In this document: positions 1 through 11,462 of the stretch, in pieces
How the letters are laid out: each line of letters opens with the position of its first letter
Numbering within the stretch: position 1 is the first letter of the stretch
NCBI GenBank assembly: GCA_951799405.1
Contig: OX637332.1
Coordinates: forward strand, 17,799,001-17,863,000
DNA: 64,000 bases
From: Agapetus fuscipes
Taxonomy: Eukaryota > Arthropoda > Insecta > Trichoptera > Glossosomatidae
Reading direction: 5' to 3'
Made by a program: the position numbers and the translations under genes
The notes under the pieces: model-generated
Told to the model about the DNA's origin: nothing
The model's input: only the letters and a program-made list of their open reading frames with translations
The model's database searches: none

Positions 1-770
1 AAAAACTTTATTAAATTTTTAATATTTCTGCATTTGAATAAATATTGGTCTTAAATGTCAATAACACAAATGGAAAAATATTAAACGAATTTATGAGAGG
101 TCAAAAGCATAAATGAAACTTTAAATTATCTTACATGTTACCATTATTAAAATTAGAGTGCGTAATATTACAAATAAACATATTCACCACTTCCGGAACT
201 CAGAATGAAGGCAAAATTATACCCTACATATTGTATTTTGTGAACACAATTTACTGTGAAATCTTCATCCATACATATGTCCCCTCTTGGCGTTCATTCC
301 ACCTAAGATATACTTCGCCTGATTCAACATCTGTCATTACATGTGGACTCATTGACTGTCGCTATTAATTGTTCTTCTCGCAGCTTGCACGGGGCATGAT
401 CGTGAGTACTGCTCTCCATTGATTGTGTTTCAAACCAAAATATCACCATAAGACGTACCGCCAAGTCGAGTTATTCTGCAAAAGCATAGGAAATATGTTC
501 TCAGCTCAATCTTACCCTCCAAAAAATCATACATAATCAAAAATGTATATTAATTAAAGTATTATTAACGCATATTGTAAATGTTGTTAAGCTTTAATAG
601 CCAGTTTCTTTTTTCTTTTCTGGTTTTTTCCAAATCTTGCCCGAAGTGAATCCATAAGATTCTATGGACAACACGATGCACTACAAGGATGAATTGGAGA
701 CAAATTACCAGCATAAACATATTGTTTTTGTGAAAATAAACCACCCAACTACAAAAACCCTAAATAAGAT
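1..770. other. No recognised element except the candidate microexon
   Basis: AT-rich, with short random frames. Nothing with homology seen. Confidence 0.5.
384..401 (+). CDS. Candidate 18-nt microexon
   Basis: The acceptor attgttcttctcgcag and the donor gtgagtac enclose only CTTGCACGGGGCATGATC. The 18 bases keep frame and would encode LARGMI. Both splice sites are strong and the insert is GC-richer than its surroundings. It could belong to the same plus-strand gene as the exon at 8906. Chance pairing of two good sites is possible. Confidence 0.22.
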
Positions 771-772
771 TA

Positions 773-1273
773 CACAACGCAACGAACTAAGCTACACATA
801 TAGTGTAACTTCTTACCTGCGTTATCCCCGAAGGGGTCGTATGTGGCGATTCAGGACCTATTTATTTTTACGGGTAAGGGGGCCGGCCTCACACCAACCA
901 CTTTTATTTGAAGTGGAGGTTTCCCAGCTCCCGAGGGGGCTGGTTCTAATTTCTTGAGTACACCTTGGGATCGAACCCTTGCTCTCAGCATGGAATGCAA
1001 GCATTCTACCAACTTAAGCTACCAACCCGACTTTTTACGAGCTTGGTCGTCGCTACAAAGCGCCTCTTCTAGACCCAGTAGGAAGACCCAGTTGCTGTAA
1101 GGCTAGATGGGCCTTTTGATGACCGGTTTTTTGGTAAAGTTTTATGATTTTTCTAACCTATCAAAGACCAAATTTTAAAATATTAATGTAATTTTTTTGT
1201 GCTTCGCCGGGATTCGAAACCACAACCTTCCATTTACGAGTCCGAAGTGTTACCACTGGACTACTGACCGGTC
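773..1273 (-). mobile_element. Dimeric tRNA-derived SINE, full length
   Basis: On minus: unit 1 head (ggtagtccagtggtaaca..ggattcgaa-type boxes A and B at about 1273-1197), its tail to about 1035, then unit 2 with a second tRNA-like head (tagcttaagttggtagaatg, gggttcgatcc). It continues to the common end gcttagttcgttgcgttg. Confidence 0.82.
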
Positions 1274-1324
1274 AATTTTACGATTTCAAGATGACGATTC
1301 TGTTTAATTTTTTTTTTTAAACAA

Positions 1325-1580
1325 ACAGTCCGGTCGATATCTCGTTTGGTAGAATTTAAGCGCTCTATGCCAAATTACTTTGATCCTCACCAAGGAAGTC
1401 AGATATTATTTTTAGGTTCAAACTCAAAACAAAAATACAGGTCATGTTTACTTAGTTTAACAAAAATGAAATCCATCCACCTTTAGAGCAGGAAAATCCC
1501 CACTTCAAATGAAGTGGTTGGAGCAAGATAAGCCGCCTTACTTGTAAAAATAATTAGATTCTACGCACCACATTTGCTAA
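1325..1580 (+). mobile_element. SINE unit 2, old
   Basis: Head ggtcgatatctcgtttggta and 3' part cccacttcaaatgaagtggt are recognisable, with a diverged middle. Confidence 0.6.
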
Positions 1581-2699
1581 AAAAAATGATGAACAAATAA
1601 TAAATTTTTAGTTATCAAAATTAAGGCTTAAAAATATTTCAAGATCACATGGCTTGTACATAAACAAGCAGGCAAGTGTAAATTCGTTTTTGTATATTAT
1701 GCTGAATGTGTACTTTCGAAATCACACTTCAACTGTAATTAATAAATAAACCCCTACAAATCCTACCACATTTCATTGTTACAATTTTCCACAGTCGATG
1801 GTAGATTGATGAATCCAAACAAAACTTTTTTTTCAAGAAATTTAAAAAACCATAGTATTTTACAAAATTACAATGTGCTCATGACATCTATCCTTGCTGT
1901 GGAAAGTTTTCGTTTTTACATAAATGTGTGAGTTCGCTCTCCAATGTTGTCCTGGTTATAACTATGCAGCAAGAATAAGAAATTTTGCTTTGTATTACGA
2001 TTGGAGCTTGAAAACAATTCAGTTTAGTGACTGATACCGTTTGCCTACGTTTTAAATATGCAGGTTATTAAAAGGCGACTTAGCAAATCACTTTCGGCTG
2101 GATAATACTCTAACTACCCTAAAAACAACGATTTTGTCGGGCAGACCGCATCCCAAGCCATCATAATGATTACACTGTCAGGTCTGAGTAGGAGGTAGAT
2201 TTAATTACTGATGGTGTATTATTATAACAAGGGTCTGTAAGGGTCCGCTTTGTTTATTTATGTGTCAGTGCTATAAAGGTTTTAATATGATTGGAATTGT
2301 TTGTTGCCGCAAAATTTATATTATAATTATCGCGACGAAAGATTCAAGCAGGACTTACATTGTTCGCTTGGTCGCAGATTATAATGAAGTATGGTGGGGT
2401 TAAATATTATGTACGACAGTACGGTATAACACTTCAAGCCTAACAACATAAAAAAATTGTAAATCTTTGGCACTTGTTTTTTTAATTGATAAAAAAGTTT
2501 ATCCCTGTGCTTATAAAACAGTCCTTTGACCAACCAAAAGTATAATCAACATCCTATGGGTTTCAGGAAAACATGACAAAACGTAACAAAGATTAAGATT
2601 AAGAATTAAGATAAAGATTAAGATTCAACTAGATTCAAATATGAAAAAAATACCCATGTAGTGAATTTAAGGGAACTATCGAAAAATATTAAGGTAAAG

Positions 2700-3190
2700 G
2701 TGCTCTCGATAACTCAGTTGGTAGATGATTCGATTCCTAGGCAAGAGTGAAAAAAAATATTTTCGTTTCAGCAAGGTTTAAGTATTAAAAATAACACACA
2801 CACAAACCCTTATTTGGCTCCGCGGTTAATGAACCCATGATCTTCCGTTTAACCACAGCGTGTACCACTATGGACCGGTCTTATAACCTAACGCAAATAC
2901 GACACTGAGCTACACACATAGTGCAACTTTCTACCGTACTCTCCTCGAAGGGGTCGCATGTGGCGAGTGAAGTTATCAATTTTACAAGCCGGCCTTACGT
3001 CAACCACTTTAGTTGAAGTGGGGGTTTCCCAGATCCCAAGGAGGGTGGTACTCATTTCTTGTGAAAGCTGAGTAAACCTTGCTGGTATTTTATTTTGGGT
3101 TTTAAAATAAACACCAAAACGGGAAATTATTTCTGACACCCTCGGTGGGATTCGAAACTCGGCTTGGAATGCATATCGACGGAGGCAATA
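2700..3190 (-). mobile_element. Rearranged SINE pieces
   Basis: A short plus-strand unit 2 head (2705-2745) and a minus-strand unit 1 head (2817-2880) precede a minus-strand unit 2 body (2888-3190, gtcaaccactttagttgaag). Confidence 0.6.
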
Positions 3191-4259
3191 GAGCATAAGC
3201 GACAAAAACTGAATTGTTCAGGAGAGCAGTTTAATAAAGTTTGAAGTTGAGGAAAAATGGCATAACTTTTTATTTTTTTATCATATCGAGAAAATTAAAA
3301 CAGCTCTAAAATAAAAAAAAACAAATAATACATTTATTGACATTCCTGGTTTTACAATGTTTTACGATTTTTTTGTCACAAGCGCCTTTAAGACAAAGAA
3401 GTCTAAAATCTTGTCGGTTACACCAAAACCATACTTCGAAAACACAGTTGTTTGCTTGGGCATAAACAACAACAAAAAACATCGGAAACCTGTTGGAGTT
3501 AGCGCATTAGAAAGAGCGGATTTTTTTTTAAGTAGGATGGCATTCATAACTTATTTTTGACCAAAATGTTGCTTATGCCCTTACTTCCTTTTAACCGTCG
3601 ATATGCAAGCACTATCAACTGAGCTATCAACTGGATAGTAATAAAATAAATCTAACTAGGATTGCAATGCGCTTAAAAGTTTCAAAATTAAAAAAAAAAA
3701 CTTAAAATATATAGATGTAAGAACAGCTGGTCTTCTGCATCACAGGAGGGAGTTTCACAATAAACAGATCCTAGATCTATAACAAGGGGAAAAAAATGGA
3801 AAAAGTGAAAGTTGTGCACTTTAAATAGTTTGTTATAAAGAGTTATAAAAAGATTCCCTCACCACACACAAGAGCTTTGCCTCTTTTTGGTGAGGCACAG
3901 CTTATAGAACTTTTAACTTAATATGTAATAGAAATAAGTTAAGAAATGTACTAAAAATGTGTTATATTAATAAAAATATATAATAATAATAATAATTAAT
4001 TAGTACGGGTTTTTTCGCGTTTTGCTTTTCCAGTCTGAAACTAATCCTGCTACGATCCTTCTGCAATCCGGGCGGTAGCACAGTGTGTTCGTGTGAGGAT
4101 TATCAGTGTAAGATTCCGATAACGGTCGACATTAGCGCCACCACGTCATCCTATTATAGGAAAACGGATTACTCTATATTTAAATGGACGGCGGATAAAA
4201 TAAGTATCTAGTCATCCGTCATAATAAAAGTCTGGCTAAAAGCTTTAATCAGAGAGAAA

Positions 4260-4676
4260 AACTCAATCTAATCTAATCTAATCTAATCTAATCTAAGCTG
4301 CAAAGATATATATCATTTAAGATTTATATTAAATGCATTCCCACAAGCAGATATGTATAATTTCGCGCTAACACATGCCGCATGTGGACCGACAATATAA
4401 AAACCCAATCTCAAATGAACATAAGCCTTGCAACCCTTGCCGTCCTTCCCTGAAACAGGGGTGACATTGGCAAAGTGAACCAATTTTTTTTTTACAGTAT
4501 GGGTGGTCAGCCGCATAACAACCTATAAGTCAAGGAACATAAATGACAAATTACATTTTTTTAAATCAATAAATAGCAATACATATATACATGGACATAA
4601 AAAACTAAATCATAAAACCAATTTTTTTTACTTCAACAAACCCCAGCCGCCAACATCACAGATTAACCGCCATTTT
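4260..4676 (-). mobile_element. Short LINE 3' end with a stub of the RT frame, TCTAA tail
   Basis: It has seven or so TCTAA units, the module to about 4541, a spacer like that at 44.1 kb, and then only about 35 bp of the RT end (gccaacatcacagattaacc) before sequence identity stops near 4676. Third copy joining module and RT. Confidence 0.85.
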
Positions 4677-5446
4677 CAATCAATTAAAAAAAAAATCAAA
4701 AAAGATCCTGGAATAGATTTTAGCCGATCTGAAGTTATTTTAAGCTTCAGTCCTAACCTATGTCACTGTGGTGGTCGAGAGGAAAACGGGTCGGCGTTCC
4801 AATTTGTATTATTGACATTAATGCTTAACCCCACCTACGTCTTGTTCTATTGACAAGAAGTTTGACCCTGGTTTAACAGAGTAGTTATGAAACAACAATT
4901 CATTAAAAATATTTAATAATGAATGGTTAATTGATAACGTATATGCCTCTTTCTGGCCAGTTTCTTGGCAAAATAGTTTGGTGCATTGCATTTCTCTTCA
5001 CAAATCTTTTTTTTTTTAAATAAAATAAAAAAATCAACACAAATAGCTCAGATACATTTGTAGGAGCATACATTTGTACAATGTATTAATATCTGGTCTT
5101 CAAGGATACGAATAAAATCCATATGGCTGCCTACCTATGCTTAAAATGCTGTGCACACCTCTGGTTTTTAGCATGACGTGCAAAATATGCGCTTGGCTCA
5201 GGAGAATTTCTCTCCGAGATCTCTAACTGCAGTTTATCGGGGATTCTGGAAGTTTCACCAATGTCGGAGATGGGCTTCTTCAGCGTGTTGATGATGTGAT
5301 GAAACAGTCACGTCGTGTTAATAGAAATTGACATAATACTCTAATCAAAATAATATCACATCACGCTGAAAAAGCACACCTCAGACAGCGGCAAAACGTC
5401 CCGAAATTCCGGTTACGATAGACTACAGCAACAATAAAAAACGCTT

Positions 5447-5606
5447 AAAAGCTAAACATATAGTGTAACTTCTCACTGGTAAGGTGGCCGGCCGTACGCC
5501 AACCACTTTATTTGAAGTGGGGGTTTCCCAGCTCCTGAGAATGGAGGTACTCTTTTCTTGTGAAGGCTGAGTAAACCTTGATACCAGAAAGAAACCCTCA
5601 ATCCTG
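5447..5606 (-). mobile_element. SINE unit 2 body
   Basis: Contains gtgtaacttctcac, ccaaccactttatttgaagt and aggctgagtaaaccttg in the expected order. Confidence 0.65.
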
Positions 5607-5698
5607 CCAGACATATAAGACTATTTGTTTAATTTACGCCTTATGTTTAGCACAAAAAAATTTCATGGCAATTTTTAGGCAAAGCAGTTTACTACTAA

Positions 5699-5962
5699 AT
5701 TTAAAATCTAAATCTAAATCTAAGCTGCAAAGAATATGTATCATTTGAGATACCTATTAAATGCATTCCCACAAGCAGACATGCATAATTTCGCGCTTAC
5801 ACATGCCGCATGTGGACCTACAATATAAAAAAAACCCAATCTCAAATGAACATAAGCCCTGCAACTCTTGCCGACCTTCCCTGAAGCAGGGGTTACATTG
5901 GCAAAGTGAACCATTTTTTACAGTATGGGTGGTCAGTCGCATACCAACCTATCAGTCAAGGT
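5699..5962 (-). mobile_element. Solo LINE 3' module, AAATCT tail
   Basis: It runs from AAATCTAAATCTAAATCTAAGC to cctatcagtcaagg, with the perfect 15-nt palindrome cacatgccgcatgtg and the cctgaagcaggggttacat block. Confidence 0.85.
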
Positions 5963-6004
5963 TACCACTGATTTCATGTTATTATATTTTTCGAAGGTCG
6001 CAGG

Positions 6005-6245
6005 TCCGGATGAAAGCTCAGTTAGCAGAGCGCTTTTGTTCAAAGCTAGAGGTCTAGATTTCGATTCCCACCAATGGTGTCAGAAATGTACTCGAATGTG
6101 AAGTGCTATGTGTTTTGGTGTTTTTTCAAACCCAAAAATCATACAACTGGCAAGGTTTACTCAGCAAGAAATACCTCCCCCCCTGCCTCGGAAGCAGGTT
6201 GCCCCCTTAGTTGAGAAAATAGATAGGTCTCACTGACTAAATGCG
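6005..6245 (+). mobile_element. SINE unit 2, diverged, with a tRNA-like head
   Basis: Box A agctcagttagcagagcgc and box B atttcgattccc, then aaggtttactcagcaagaaa. Confidence 0.6.
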
Positions 6246-6318
6246 ATCCTTTTGATGTCAATTCATTGTTAAATTGCGCTGTATGTACATATTAGATCCC
6301 CATAAAAATTCTGTCGAC

Positions 6319-6334
6319 GGGGGGGGGGGGGGGG
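6319..6334. repeat. Homopolymer of 16 G
   Basis: Sixteen consecutive G after gtcgac. Possibly a length-uncertain assembly site and a potential G-quadruplex former. Confidence 0.95.
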
Positions 6335-6407
6335 TAAACACGCAATTTCAATCTTCGCGAAAAAAAACCGCTGCCTTAAATAGATGAAGAACATATTGCG
6401 TAATAAC

Positions 6408-6484
6408 TAGATGTCCCCGCGGGCCGGATGACAGGCTTACGCGGGCCATATTGTGACCCGCGGGCCGTGTGTTGGACAAACCTG
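6408..6484. mobile_element. hAT terminus fragment
   Basis: GC-rich cgcgggccatattgtgaccc and the end gttggacaaacctg resemble the common hAT terminal pattern. The other end is not found. Confidence 0.45.
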
Positions 6485-7289
6485 ATTTAAGAGATACAAC
6501 TATGATTGTCAGAAATTATAAGATTTTAAATATTCTAATGGTGATTTAAGAAGATGCTTTTCCCGGAAAACTCGATCTTGGTTTTACGTCTGAACATTTT
6601 CACACTTAAGTATATATTATTTGTTATTTTCTTAATCATGCAATGAACATACCAATAAGTCGGGTAAAATATGCAATGTCTCACAAGCTTTATCATTTTT
6701 ATTAGAATTTGAAAAGAATTTTCCAACCGAAATGCTTTGATAGTAGGTATCTACAGAATTTCTTCAAACGCCTCTTATAGTTTTTGAAAATTTTCTTGAA
6801 AACAAAAAATATGCCAACAATTAAATTTTCAATTTTATACTGGTAAATTTCTTAATATACCAGATTTATATAAAGTAATTTCTAAAATAAGGGTAAAAAA
6901 AAAAAAATGTTTTCAACCATACTTTTTTTCTTTTTAATGCACATTTATTAATAAAGTCTTAATCTTTTTTTTCTTTTTATATTGACAACAAATAAACAAA
7001 AAACGTGATGCGGCTTTTGTCCGCAAGCATGAAAGAACTTTTAGAAATTCTTTCAGTTTAGTTTCTTATGAAATCTAATGTTTTCAATCTTATTGAAGAA
7101 AAATGAGAAGTTTTTTTCATAACAGTGGCTATGTTTACAAGTTTCTTTAATGTTTGAAATAAGCATTGACAAAATAAATTTAATTTAATTATAATTCCAA
7201 TCTCTCAATTAACATTTTTTTCCTAAGTACGAGTATAAGTGATTTTTGAGTAACAGCTGATATACAGTATAAACTGAATTTTAAGTAAT

Positions 7290-7512
7290 ATTTTTTAGTG
7301 TAAATCTGTTAACACAGTGAAAGTCCATTTTTATAAATATTTAAAAATATAAATGGTACAACATTGTTTTAATTCACTTTATTTTATAAAATATATTTGT
7401 AACTATTCTGCTCCCGAAGATGCCTCATTAGGCGAAAATATTCGAGCAAAAATATAAAAAAATAAAGTGAATTAAAACAATGTTGTACCATTTATATTTT
7501 TAAATATTTATG
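7290..7512. mobile_element. Solo Penelope terminal palindrome
   Basis: Perfect arms of about 48 bp (7334-7381 against 7463-7510) flank an 80-nt centre that carries a hammerhead-like motif. The left flank has the shared cacagtgaaagtccatttt. No coding sequence. Confidence 0.78.
7409..7448 (+). ncRNA. Hammerhead-ribozyme-like motif, Penelope-associated
   Basis: Order: helix I strand GCTC, core CCGAAGA (U4 replaced by C), one extra T, helix II GCCT-CATT-AGGC, GAA, helix III AA-TA-TT, C, helix I strand GAGC. This is the type I minimal layout. The changed core base predicts poor activity. Confidence 0.55.
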
Positions 7513-7785
7513 AATTTTAAGTAATTTAAATGTGATGGGAACAATTCTCAAGAGATGAAAATTATTGTTTCATTTCTTTGGATTTTATTAAGAAAAGAGT
7601 TGTGTTTATTGGACAAATATATTAAATAAATGTTAATTAAATTTTCAAAAATATTCAGTGCTGTGGATTCCATCAATATATTTTTAGCGAATATTGTGTT
7701 ATTGGGCTTCTTCTTACACCTTTCTATATAAAAAGAAACAATATTGTATTCCTCCATTATTATTTCAAAAATTTGTACACCATCA

Positions 7786-7993
7786 ATAATCTAAGTTGCA
7801 AAGATATATTAACATTTAAAATTCATAATAAATGCATGCCCACACACAGATACGCATAAGTTCGTGCTTACAAATGCTGCATGCGTACTTAAAAATCGAA
7901 ATCCCAATTTAAAATGGGCATATGCCGGGCAACTTTTGCCGGCCTTGCCTGAAACAGGGGTGACATTGACAAAGTGAACCATTTTTTACAGTT
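7786..7993 (-). mobile_element. Old diverged LINE 3' module
   Basis: It aligns along its length (ctaagttgcaaagatat to gtgaaccattttttacag) with many substitutions and no clear tandem tail. Confidence 0.75.
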
Positions 7994-8495
7994 TTTATTT
8001 TGCTTATTAAAAACTCATAATGTGGCAAATCGACACAGAATAGTAACGTGTCCACCTTAAAAAAAAATGAAATTTGTTACAAAGGCTGTACTTAGAGAAA
8101 TTAAGAAAAATTTCGATTATTTAAAAAAAAAAACGGTTGTAAAGTTAGAGCCATATAAATTTTCTGAACATTCGCCCAAAAGACGTAACTGACATTCTTT
8201 GAAATCAACATTTTTTTTTTAAGTTTAGTTAGAGAAATGCAAGTTGTTGCTTTGTACTCAGTTTGAAATGCTGTTTTTTATCTGTAATGTAACATACATT
8301 GCACAAAAAAATCACTGCAATCAAAGTAACACAAATAATTTTTATTTTCTCATCCTATAATATTCTATCCCTTTGGGAACAACGCGGTGAAAAGTTGCAT
8401 TATTTGAGCAGCATAATTACGATTGCATTATGATTTTTTCTCCAAAAATACTTATTGAGAATGAAATGGTAATTTCAACGGCTTATGGTTGTAGC

Positions 8496-8722
8496 TTGCA
8501 AACATTTATTTACATTTAAGATTCAAATTATATGCCTGCCTAGAAGCAGACAAGTGTAAGTTCGCACTTACACATGCTGCATGCGTACTTACAATTCAAA
8601 TTTCCAATGAACATAAGCCCTGCAATTTTGCTGACCTTCCAGGAAACACGGGTGGCATTGGCAAAGTGAGCCATGTTTTATAGTCTAGGTGGTCAGTTTC
8701 ATACCAACCTATGAGTTAAGAA
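8496..8722 (-). mobile_element. Old diverged LINE 3' module upstream of the plus-strand exon
   Basis: It matches from gcttgcaaacatttattt to accaacctatgagttaag and is degenerate. It ends 180 bp before the exon at 8906. Confidence 0.72.
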
Positions 8723-8905
8723 ACTTCATCGTAAAAATCATTACCCCATCGTCTGATCAACACTTTCAGAATGAAACATTTCAAATTAATGTTCTGTAAA
8801 GGAACCTGTAAATAAATAGTATTCGGAATGTGACAAGCCACTGCTATGAGAAAAACCGCTCTCCTTGTATCGACTTTTATTCACTACATTTGCAATGCTT
8901 TGCAG

Positions 8906-9046
8906 GGTGGTTCGATGCCGAACACATCATCCAGCGTGCCGTTCCTGCTGTCGTCATCCATGCAGTCCATCCGCTCGCGCCGCCCCTCGGTCACCATGGG
9001 CGGCTCGCAGGGCTCCGGCCTCCTGCAGCAGCTGGGCTCCGGCATG
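8906..9046 (+). CDS. GC-rich internal exon of an unidentified gene
   Basis: A strong acceptor (tgcaatgctttgcag|GGTGG) begins 47 in-frame codons, GGSMPNTSSSVPFLLSSSMQ, SIRSRRPSVTMG and GSQGSGLLQQLGSGM. They end at GGCATG|gtaagg. Third positions are strongly G or C while the flanks are AT-rich, which marks real coding sequence. The frame and its GC-rich third positions continue past the donor as VRHLTGSSGSVQGTYWG to about 9142, where GCG|gtcagg is a weaker donor. Alternative donors or a longer exon are therefore likely. RRPSV resembles a basophilic kinase site. The low-complexity Ser/Gly sequence looks like an intracellular tail, but I do not recognise the protein. The opposite strand has an ATG frame that I read as a shadow. 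Confidence 0.75.
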
Positions 9047-9699
9047 GTAAGGCACCTCACCGGCTCCTCCGGCTCGGTACAAGGCACCTACTGGGGCGCG
9101 GGCGCGGGGCGGCCCGCCTACGCCCCCCAGCCGCCCATAGCGGTCAGGAAATGCCCCTCGCTAAATATCACATTCAACAACTGAATGTAATTATAGACTT
9201 GCAATTTAATATCGATATTCTCTCTTGTGTTCGTTGATTTCACTCGTACACCCTGCAACATCTGAATCAACAGTTGAATGTAAATTTAGAATTGAATATC
9301 AATCACTCTTACTTCATGCCCATTCTTTTCGTTGATTTCACTCATGATCTTTACACCATCGACAACTGAATGTAATTTATTATACACTTGCAATTCGATA
9401 AGATTTTTCTCTTCCCATTTTTTGGTTTGTTTATTTCACTCACACACCCTGCAACATTTGAATCGACAGCTGAATAGGATGTTATTCCCTAACTATCCTT
9501 CTTTTTTTTTTTTGTTTATTTCGCTCACGGTTTATACAGATACATACAATATTTGAAATAACATCGGATATTTTTTCATTTGAGTTCTTAGACTTCGAAT
9601 ATAATATAGGCTTGAGCAGAAGTTATGACCCTGTTGAAAAAAATCTTGATTGACGAGGGGAGAGCACAAGAAATTGAGAGAGGTCTCATTGTTACAGTT

Positions 9700-10196
9700 G
9701 ACCGGTCCGTAGTTCAGTGGTAACACTTCGGACTCCGAATGGAAGGTTGTGGGTTCGAACCCCGGCGGAACACAAAAAAATATATCATTTATATTGTCAA
9801 ATTTGCTCTTCGCTGCGTTGAAAAATTCATAAACCTTTACCAATAACCGGTCACCAAAGGTCCATCCAGCCTTACAGCAACTGGGTCTTGCTTGAGAATT
9901 GGCGTTTTGTAGCGACGACGATCAAGTTCGTAAAAAAGGTCGATAGCTCAATTGGTAGAATGCTTGCATTCCATGCCGAGAGCAAGGGTTCGATCTCAAG
10001 GTGTACTCAGCCTTCACAATAAATGAAAACCAGTCCCCCGGGAGCAGGGAAACCCCCACTTCAAATGAAAATGGTTGGTGTGAGGCCGGCCCCCTTACCC
10101 GTAAAAATAAATAGGTCCCGAAGCGCCACATGCGACCACTTTAGGGATAACGCAGGCAAGAAGTAACACTATATGTGTAGCTTAGTTGCGTTGCGT
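9700..10196 (+). mobile_element. Dimeric tRNA-derived SINE, full length
   Basis: Unit 1: gaccggtccgtagttcagtg, box B gggttcgaaccc, then the body to cgacgacgatcaag. Unit 2: aggtcgatagctcaattggt, box B gggttcgatctc, then the body with ccggcccccttacccgtaaa and the end tgtagcttagttgcgttg. Confidence 0.85.
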
Positions 10197-10615
10197 ATAA
10201 TTCATTTTTGGTTGATAAAATGATATTTGTTCAGTTGAGCATCAGGTCTCTGCTTGGCGCTCGTTTTTAAAAATGATTTTCGTCAACTTGAACATTTAAT
10301 GCAAAATTGCGTACCCTTGTGAAAAACCTCGGGCGCTTCAAAATGGAGCTACAGCCTACCGACCTTGGAAATTTGTCACAAGATGGAGATATGTGCTCCG
10401 TGCACGACTTGCGTCTTTGAAAATAAACGTAGAACGGTTCAGTGCACTCGCTTGATGACTGTTTTGAAAGAGAACTTTTCGATTCATATTTAAATTCAAA
10501 AGTGAATGATTTAAGTTTAAGAGAAAAAATCACCGTGCTTGTCCTTAAATTTTGCAAAAAAACAGCTCAAAACGGTTTTCTTTTTTATTTATTTCCATTT
10601 TTGCATATTTATATT

Positions 10616-10705
10616 GCGTCTAACGGCTGTCATCTAGCTTGTAAGCAAGATGACGGCCGTTAGACGCATTTCATTTTAAGTCCGTAAACGCACTTAAAAT
10701 GAAAT
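10616..10705. repeat. Two adjacent hairpins
   Basis: Stem 1: 10616-10635 with 10648-10667, one G-U in RNA. Stem 2: 10668-10681 with 10692-10705, perfect. There is no spacer between the stems. Confidence 0.8.
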
Positions 10706-11462
10706 GTGAAAAATGCGAATACTTACTTATTATAAATACAAAGGCAAAAATCATAAGCCTGTGTTCAATTACTTTTAAAAACAGGGACATTAATTCCCGT
10801 CCTGTTTCAATACAAATACACTTATACAGTTATAGTATTCATAGGTATTCAGTGACAATCCTTTTATTTATTTTTATTGACTTTTTAAAAATAGATTTGT
10901 GAAAAGGAACGCATTTCACCAACCTATTCTGACTGCCCAGAAACAGGTATTAATATCATCAATTAATAATTCATTATTGTTTATTTTAATGAATTATAAA
11001 TTAATAATTACCCAATAACATCTACTGAACCAGGGTCAAAGTTATGGTCAAATGACTCAAGCTTGGATCGAACCAACGTTATTATATTCCAAACACGCTA
11101 AAAAGATCAGGGCACTTGGCCCCCTTGGCCATAACACCGACACTTACACACATATTTTTTTAAGTTTTATTATTTTTTTAGTTTGACATTATTCGCGTCC
11201 TGTAATCACTGCAAGAACTGAATGTTAATTACAAATTTAGTATCATTTATTATCTCCATATTTTTTTTGTGTTTAACATCCCTCACGTCCTAACATTTAC
11301 ACCCTGCTACTTTCCGCTTCGAGCTTCTGATGATATTTAGACCACAAAATATTTAAACAGCATTCGGCCAATTCCAAACCATCACCTTTTACTGATTCAA
11401 CATGATCGATGAGATCAATCGGTTTTTCTTAATTTTATTTAAAAATATTCATTTTTTTAAAA

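Noticed and set aside
3840..4250. Possible LINE or LTR 3' region (cacaagagctttgcctcttt)
   Set aside because: No second copy, ends or coding sequence in the window to define it.
9700..9775. tRNA gene
   Set aside because: Boxes A and B are present, but the arms do not close into a full cloverleaf by eye, and the sequence repeats in several SINE copies.
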